Shown here one piece after another: positions 20,623 to 24,855 of a stretch of DNA of 24,855 nt. Numbering within the stretch: the first letter of the stretch is position 1; each line of letters starts with the position of its first letter. Both the position numbers and the translations under genes were made by a program. The notes under the pieces are model-generated. The model was not told the DNA's origin, made no database searches, and was given only the letters and a program-made list of their open reading frames with translations. Source of the stretch: Phoronis australis (Eukaryota; Phoronida; Phoronidae); the NCBI GenBank assembly GCA_002633005.1, contig NMRA01000495.1, positions 224,837 to 249,691 of the forward strand, read 5' to 3'.

Positions 20623-22430
20623 TTATTCATCAACATCTTGCTTGGGCTGACAGAAGTCCTTCTCGAGGTCCCAACCTTGCTTTGCTGCTTCCTTTATGGC
20701 GGCCTGTTTATCGGCCTCCGAGATTGTCGGTGTGCGCGAGAGCACAACAGCACCTTCATACCTGTAAGGCAAACACATGTTAAGATGGCTTACAAGACAC
20801 GAGTGAGGCACATTAAGAAAAAAGTGGGACCTCGCACGTTCACAAGTAAACCTACACGGTGCACCCAATATGGGTTAGCAATTCACAGACTGGGTAGGGA
20901 AGAGCTGAATTCTGGTTTCCTATTAATGCACGGCAACATCGTACTGTATTCGAAATTCTATATCAAGTGTTGATCCCATGACTGATTAAACCAAGAAAAT
21001 ACATAAAGTAAATCACAATGCAAAACGGAAGTGGAAGTGCTCACGTGATGCCAACTGCTGCTCCACAGTAGTACAAGAAGACGTAGTTGTCCCCAAAGGA
21101 CATTACTCTGATCTCATCGTGTCTAATCCATCCGGATCCGATGGTGTGTAAGTTGAGTACGGATGGAGATTCGGTACCAGCATTAGAATATTCCTGAATG
21201 GGAAATTTCCGATTGTTTCCAATTAACTTTTACAAGTTTGCAATGATTCACAAGGGGGCTGTGGACAAGTGTGATTGTTGCATGACATCAAGTAGGCATA
21301 TACTATTGAACGACAGCAACGAGACGAGTGATTATAAAGCGCCAAGTGTTTTTAAACAAGCACCTTTCTGCGCGTTGAAATGTGCTTATTCAACGCGTGA
21401 TTTTGCTTAACGAACACGTTGTTTTGCTTAATCAGCGCGCTGAATTAGTTTTTGAACGACCATTTTTGTGCTCTTATTCAACGTGCACTTTCAGTGCTTA
21501 ATCAACGTGTAGTTTTACTTAATCAACGCGCTCTATTGCTTATTCACAGCGTACCTTATAGCCCAATCACGCCCGTGCTCTCAAATCTCATTTGGAAGAC
21601 ATTCTACATGGGTAATACCTTCCTGGTGCAAGGCATCTTTTGAAGTATGTTGCAGATTCCTATCAAGCGACCACATAAATGATGGCGCTGTTATGTACTG
21701 AGTGTAAACTTGTCATTGGACGCAACAAATAAGTAGTTCAGCGCGTTGATTAAGTAAAACTACGCGTTGGTTAAGGACATTTCAACACCACAACGTCCAC
21801 AATCCACAAAAACGACAATTACACGGACAACGAGATGGCCAACTTTGAAACATTACTTATATTCATTATAATTCACCATATTATGGTACTTTCAAAAATA
21901 AAATCGTAATCAACATAAAATAGCAATATTCAGTTAAACGAAAGCAAAACTTCAAAAGATTGTGAATTGAGTGTAGAAATAGAACGTTGGTAATTTAAGT
22001 AAATAGATGATTTCGTATTAAAACATAATTGAAGATGTGTAGTGCACAATAAGAGCTGTTTACAAAGCATTCTCAAGTCCACGTCGTACTCGTTATCTTC
22101 GGCGTCATAGTCGTCGTTGACGTCATCATTAACACCAACATGTGATCAATCACAGCACGACCGTGTCACTAACCGTTTCGTCTGCAAAGTTGTGCACGGT
22201 TCCGTTAAGCATGGTGAGATCGTACCATTCAACCGCCACCAGGGTGTTATCATCTTTTCGCACGAAAGTTTGGTGCATGTGGCCGTTGCACTCGTACAGT
22301 CTGTTTAAACCGAAGATGTTATAGAAATTTCCAGTCAAGTATTTCAAATCGAAGTTCGGTTGCAGCGAATCAATAGATGGCTTCGTGCACTTCGTCGGTC
22401 CACTATTGGGCGGTTGGTAGCACTGGCCAC
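20623..22430 (-). CDS. Violaxanthin de-epoxidase-like lipocalin-domain protein (3' three exons)
   Basis: I join three minus-strand exons: 22430-22154, 21193-21047 and 20761-20623. The last two fit perfectly: donor GTGAGC, acceptor TTACAG, and the split codon AC|G gives Thr before YEGAVVLSRTPT. The first ends either at 22154 (donor gtgatt, in frame with the next exon) or at 22174 (better donor GTTAGT, but wrong frame). I take the in-frame choice; a missed exon is possible. The first exon has KYLTGNFYNIFGLNRLYEC, matching the plant VDE pattern GxWYxxxGLNPTxDxFxC. The second has DNYVFLYYCG, and the last EGAVVLSRTPTISE and IKEAAKQGWDLEKDF, in VDE order. In plants VDE turns violaxanthin into zeaxanthin in the thylakoid lumen; the animal role and ligand are unknown. 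The usual lipocalin Trp is Phe here. The Cys-rich N-terminal domain and signal peptide were not found. Confidence 0.68.
21345..21770. repeat. Cluster of degenerate CTTAATCAACGCG repeats with a perfect 21-bp inverted pair
   Basis: In the intron of the VDE-like gene a word close to TTGCTTAATCAACGCG recurs at least six times between about 21375 and 21555, at irregular spacing of 20-45 bp. AGTTTTACTTAATCAACGCGC at 21511-21531 is repeated exactly in inverted orientation at 21741-21761, and the similarity continues imperfectly on both sides. This could be a MITE with sub-terminal repeats or an array of binding sites. Confidence 0.6.
21771..22153 (-). other. AT-rich remainder of the VDE-like gene intron
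   Basis: No frame continues the VDE-like protein here, and no additional exon was recognised. The plus strand near 22081-22136 has CpG/GTCGTC-rich sequence just before the exon boundary. Confidence 0.35.
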
Positions 22431-23172
22431 CTGGCGACAGAATTAGAGATTACGAAGAGCAATTATACAGATGCGAACCAAAAAGAAAACATGATTTAAT
22501 CTGGTCATATGTCGGCGTTGAGACGATTTGGATGTTGATGACGTATGTCGTTTTGAGGGCGTTGGGGATCCGAAACTGATGACTCTGTGGAGAAGGTTGA
22601 GGACCAGGGGAGAGTGGACCCATTGTGACTGCCTGGGAAGACTGAGAATGTTGCTGACCATAGTGTGAGCACAGTGAATATGGGGAATTTTGGGAAAAAA
22701 TCAGGTGACTAAAGTACAGAAACATCGGGCAAAGAAATTTAAATTAGCATCTCACGCGGAACTCGTTTTGTCTCGTGCGCTGTTCAAGAGTTCTCACAGT
22801 CTTTAGAGAGTGCTATGTGAGAGCTGTAAGGTCTATAGAAAAATTAGTTAAAGTTTTAAAAATTCAAACGTACAGGGTGTAGCTGTGAAAAGTGCTAACT
22901 TAGCTCTGAAAGATACTATTTCATTTTCTTTCACCTATTTAGAACACAGAATGAGTTTTTTCAGTCGGAAGATATTGCTGAAATTAACACTTTACCTAAA
23001 TTACAACCATGTATGTACTCCCGTTGTTTTACTATAATTTTTTAAAATTCATAAAAAAGTGGGCGTACATTCAGCGATGCCTCATTATTTATGCAGCGCT
23101 TCCAGTGGAGTGATTACCCATAATGCACACGAACCAGCTGACGGAAGAAAAACATGTCGAGAACTAGACCGT
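22431..23172. other. Upstream of the recognised VDE-like exons; no certain exon
   Basis: A missing N-terminal exon with Cys-rich sequence was looked for on the minus strand and not found. A 91-codon minus-strand frame at 22450-22725 is Ser/Pro-rich and matches nothing I know. 22740-23060 is AT-rich and non-coding. Confidence 0.3.
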
Positions 23173-23978
23173 GGGATGCCGCGCAGAATGGTGAATGTTG
23201 GCCAAATCCCCTTTTGTCCACTGACGTCACACGCATGCTGGCGCCCCCAGTGGAGGCCATGAGAACTCGTAAACCGAGTTAACCACTGATTTAGCCTATC
23301 AGTGCGGACCAAGTAACATCAGATGAGTCACAGATTTGGATAATTCTATGTATCGTGACTTTCGTCAATCCTCAAAATATAAGAATTAAGAATGTTTTTG
23401 TGGTATGTTACATGGTGAATTCTGAGGTTGCGGCATGATAAATAATTTTGTTCAGTTGAGTGTCTGAACTGAGTCCTGCGCCCGCGGGTACCGTGGGGCC
23501 TATATACTACTGCGAATGGCCACGATACTTAGTATGCAGAGGTTGTGTAAAACTTACGTTTGAGCTTCTCATGATGTACGGCAGTGATAAGACGTCTGCT
23601 GCCTGTGAGTTGAATGCGGCCGAGCATTCTGTTATTTGTTTTTCATATTAAAATATTGAAAGCTGTGTTGACCAAAACGGTATCTTTTGTTCATTCTAAG
23701 TCGAGTCGCATTTGCCAAAGGTTTGCCTAAAAATCCGGATTCCATTCAAGCACAGCACTGTCCAGCAAATGTATCGGTATAGTATATTTGTTTGATACAA
23801 TTGATGTCAGTCATCACCCTGAGTCGAGTTACCAGTTGGTGTAAACAAACTGCAGATTCTACAAGGGCAGGCTACCAGTGCAAAGTCTCCTAACCTCCAT
23901 TGGGGGGCGCCAGCATGCATGTGACGTCAGTGGACAAAAGGGGATTTGGCCAACATTCACCATTCATCCGCAGGGCAT
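23173..23978. repeat. Inverted repeat of about 95 bp with a perfect 45-bp core, spacer about 615 bp
   Basis: 23187-23231 matches the reverse complement of 23920-23964 without mismatch. Similarity extends to about 23173-23270 and 23885-23978 with a few differences. Each arm contains the CRE palindrome TGACGTCA (23222-23229 and 23922-23929) followed by a GCATGC/GGCGCC-containing stretch. The total size of about 800 bp fits a non-autonomous DNA element, but the flanks show no obvious target duplication. Confidence 0.6.
23558..23627 (-). other. Speculative 5' exon of the VDE-like gene
   Basis: On the minus strand a strong donor (AAAC|GTAAGT, intron starting at 23557) follows an ATG-initiated frame from 23627, MLGRIQLTGSRRLITAVHHE onwards. 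It ends with one spare base (C). The first recognised VDE-like exon begins with GT before codon GGC, so the phases would join as CGT. The piece lacks a hydrophobic signal peptide, and the join is a suggestion only. Confidence 0.18.
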
Positions 23979-24421
23979 ACAGGGGCGATAGTACATCCCC
24001 ACGAAAAGTTACTTATTTCAAAATGCAGCAAATATACTCGGGAATCCAATGGTCGTCCGCCTAAGCATAAAGTCGGCTTGTTGTCGTACTCACCCAATTA
24101 TTCCATTTCAAAGTTATGCTCTGAATAGGATTTGATTTAACTCTCACAAATATATAGTATTCTTTGATTCAAACGTTTTCTTTTACTTAAGCCGAGTTGT
24201 TCAACTGTGCATTGCTTTTCGGCAGCCATTTTATAATGACTTCTATGGTCGTCATATGCTGCCGTTTTTTGAAAGGACAGAAAACCACACAGAAAAAGGC
24301 CAAGAAAATAGTGGAAAGTGGTTTACAGCAACTCTACTTCAACCACAAACTGTTTTACTGGTATGATATCGATTTTTAAATCGATTAAAATTGATTTAGA
24401 ATTTCAGTTCTGGAAAATAAA
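23979..24421. other. No certain gene
   Basis: A short plus-strand frame ending at 24379 is Lys/Gln-rich in its middle (KGQKTTQKKAKKIVE) and stops shortly after LFYWYDIDF. I do not recognise it. ATCGATTTTTAAATCGAT (24368-24385) is an 18-bp perfect palindrome. Confidence 0.3.
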
Positions 24422-24580
24422 TCACAATTGTTTTATTCCAGATAGACCTTGCTTATTTTGTATTTGTGACCTCTTTGACTTTTTGCTCTTGTTGTTCTTA
24501 ACACCACTTATCTCTGCTGTCCTTCTTTTTCTTTTCGGTTTCTCTTCATTCTCTGTTAACATCTTGTCAGCCAAAACAGA
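24422..24580 (-). CDS. Possible basic C-terminal exon of an unknown gene
   Basis: Reading left from an AG acceptor at about 24582, the frame contains LADKMLTENEEKPKRKRRTA and KNNKSKKSKRS and stops at TGA 24424-24422. The Glu-to-Lys/Arg pattern resembles tails of nucleolar or ribosome-biogenesis proteins. The acceptor's pyrimidine tract is poor and no upstream exon lies in the window, so this could be a short unspliced frame with no function. An AATAAA on the minus strand overlaps the end of the frame (GGAATAAAAC). Confidence 0.28.
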   Translation of the reverse strand, partial: SVLADKMLTENEEKPKRKRRTAEISGVKNNKSKKSKRSQIQNKQGLSGIKQL

Positions 24581-24855
24581 ACTGTAACCCTTTGAGACTA
24601 GGTCGGCGGAAGTTGATCATTGAACCTCGATACAATTGTTCTAATAAATTACCCATAATCGTATTGTTTGATTTTTTTCTCATCTTTAACAGGCTTCTGC
24701 AATCATAAATAAATAACTAAATACCCAAGTTGCATTTGAATTTTATTGCTCAATATCTTCTTTTATTTTTGATTATGTCATGCTGTGTTGTATGTAACAA
24801 TGCATTATAGTGAAATAAAGTCAATGTTTTACTTTATTGGTGGCCATTCTCTATC
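24581..24855. other. AT-rich right edge with AATAAA signals on both strands
   Basis: AATAAA lies at 24814-24819 on the plus strand, and TTTATT (AATAAA on the minus strand) at 24834-24839. Convergent transcript ends are possible, but no coding sequence was recognised. Confidence 0.3.

Noticed and set aside
22154-22174. Donor GTTAGT at 22173 as the end of the first VDE-like exon
   Set aside because: It scores better by eye, but joining there puts the next exon in a frame with a stop codon and destroys the VDE-like match.

Overview
The window looks like nuclear DNA from an animal, most likely a marine invertebrate. It has spliced genes with GT/AG introns, AATAAA polyadenylation signals, long gene-poor stretches and several families of DNA-transposon debris. 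Much of it is AT-rich, with a few CpG-rich promoter-like patches. I cannot name the species. No bacterial operons, CRISPR arrays, rRNA or tRNA genes were seen.

Region by region. 548-2683 (+): the last four coding exons of ATPAF1, a mitochondrial F1-ATPase assembly factor, with the N-terminal half off the left edge. 3889-5391 (-): a full-length secreted endoglycoceramidase of glycoside hydrolase family 5, coded in one exon behind a leader intron and lying tail-to-tail with ATPAF1. 6275-6541 (+): a short acidic reading frame beside a CRE-like site, either a first exon or a broken gene. 7330-9170: a dimeric tandem repeat of about 305 bp, then an LTR-like segment. 10156-14340: a very large inverted repeat with two arms of about 1.94 kb and a 312-bp centre. 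14819-16121: a deletion derivative of a THAP-type (probably Kolobok-like) DNA transposon. Its roughly 310-bp inverted termini each carry an ETS/CRE composite site, an E2F-like site and the THAP start codon. 16980-17820: two GC-rich remnants that look like transposon ends, plus one ambiguous base. 20461-22430 (-): the last three exons of a gene whose product closely resembles the lipocalin domain of violaxanthin de-epoxidase, a plant and algal xanthophyll-cycle enzyme. 23173-23978: a diverged inverted repeat with a perfect 45-bp core around a CRE palindrome. 24422-24580 (-): a possible lysine/arginine-rich terminal exon.

The three recognisable genes have unrelated jobs: ATP-synthase assembly, glycosphingolipid breakdown, and a lipocalin-fold protein of unknown substrate. 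The window reads as a euchromatic segment with independent genes separated by mobile-element debris, not as a functional cluster.

The two most notable items are the violaxanthin-de-epoxidase-like gene in an apparently animal setting, and the long-terminal-inverted-repeat structures at 10.2-16.1 kb. All family assignments rest on motifs recognised by eye and would need database searches to settle.
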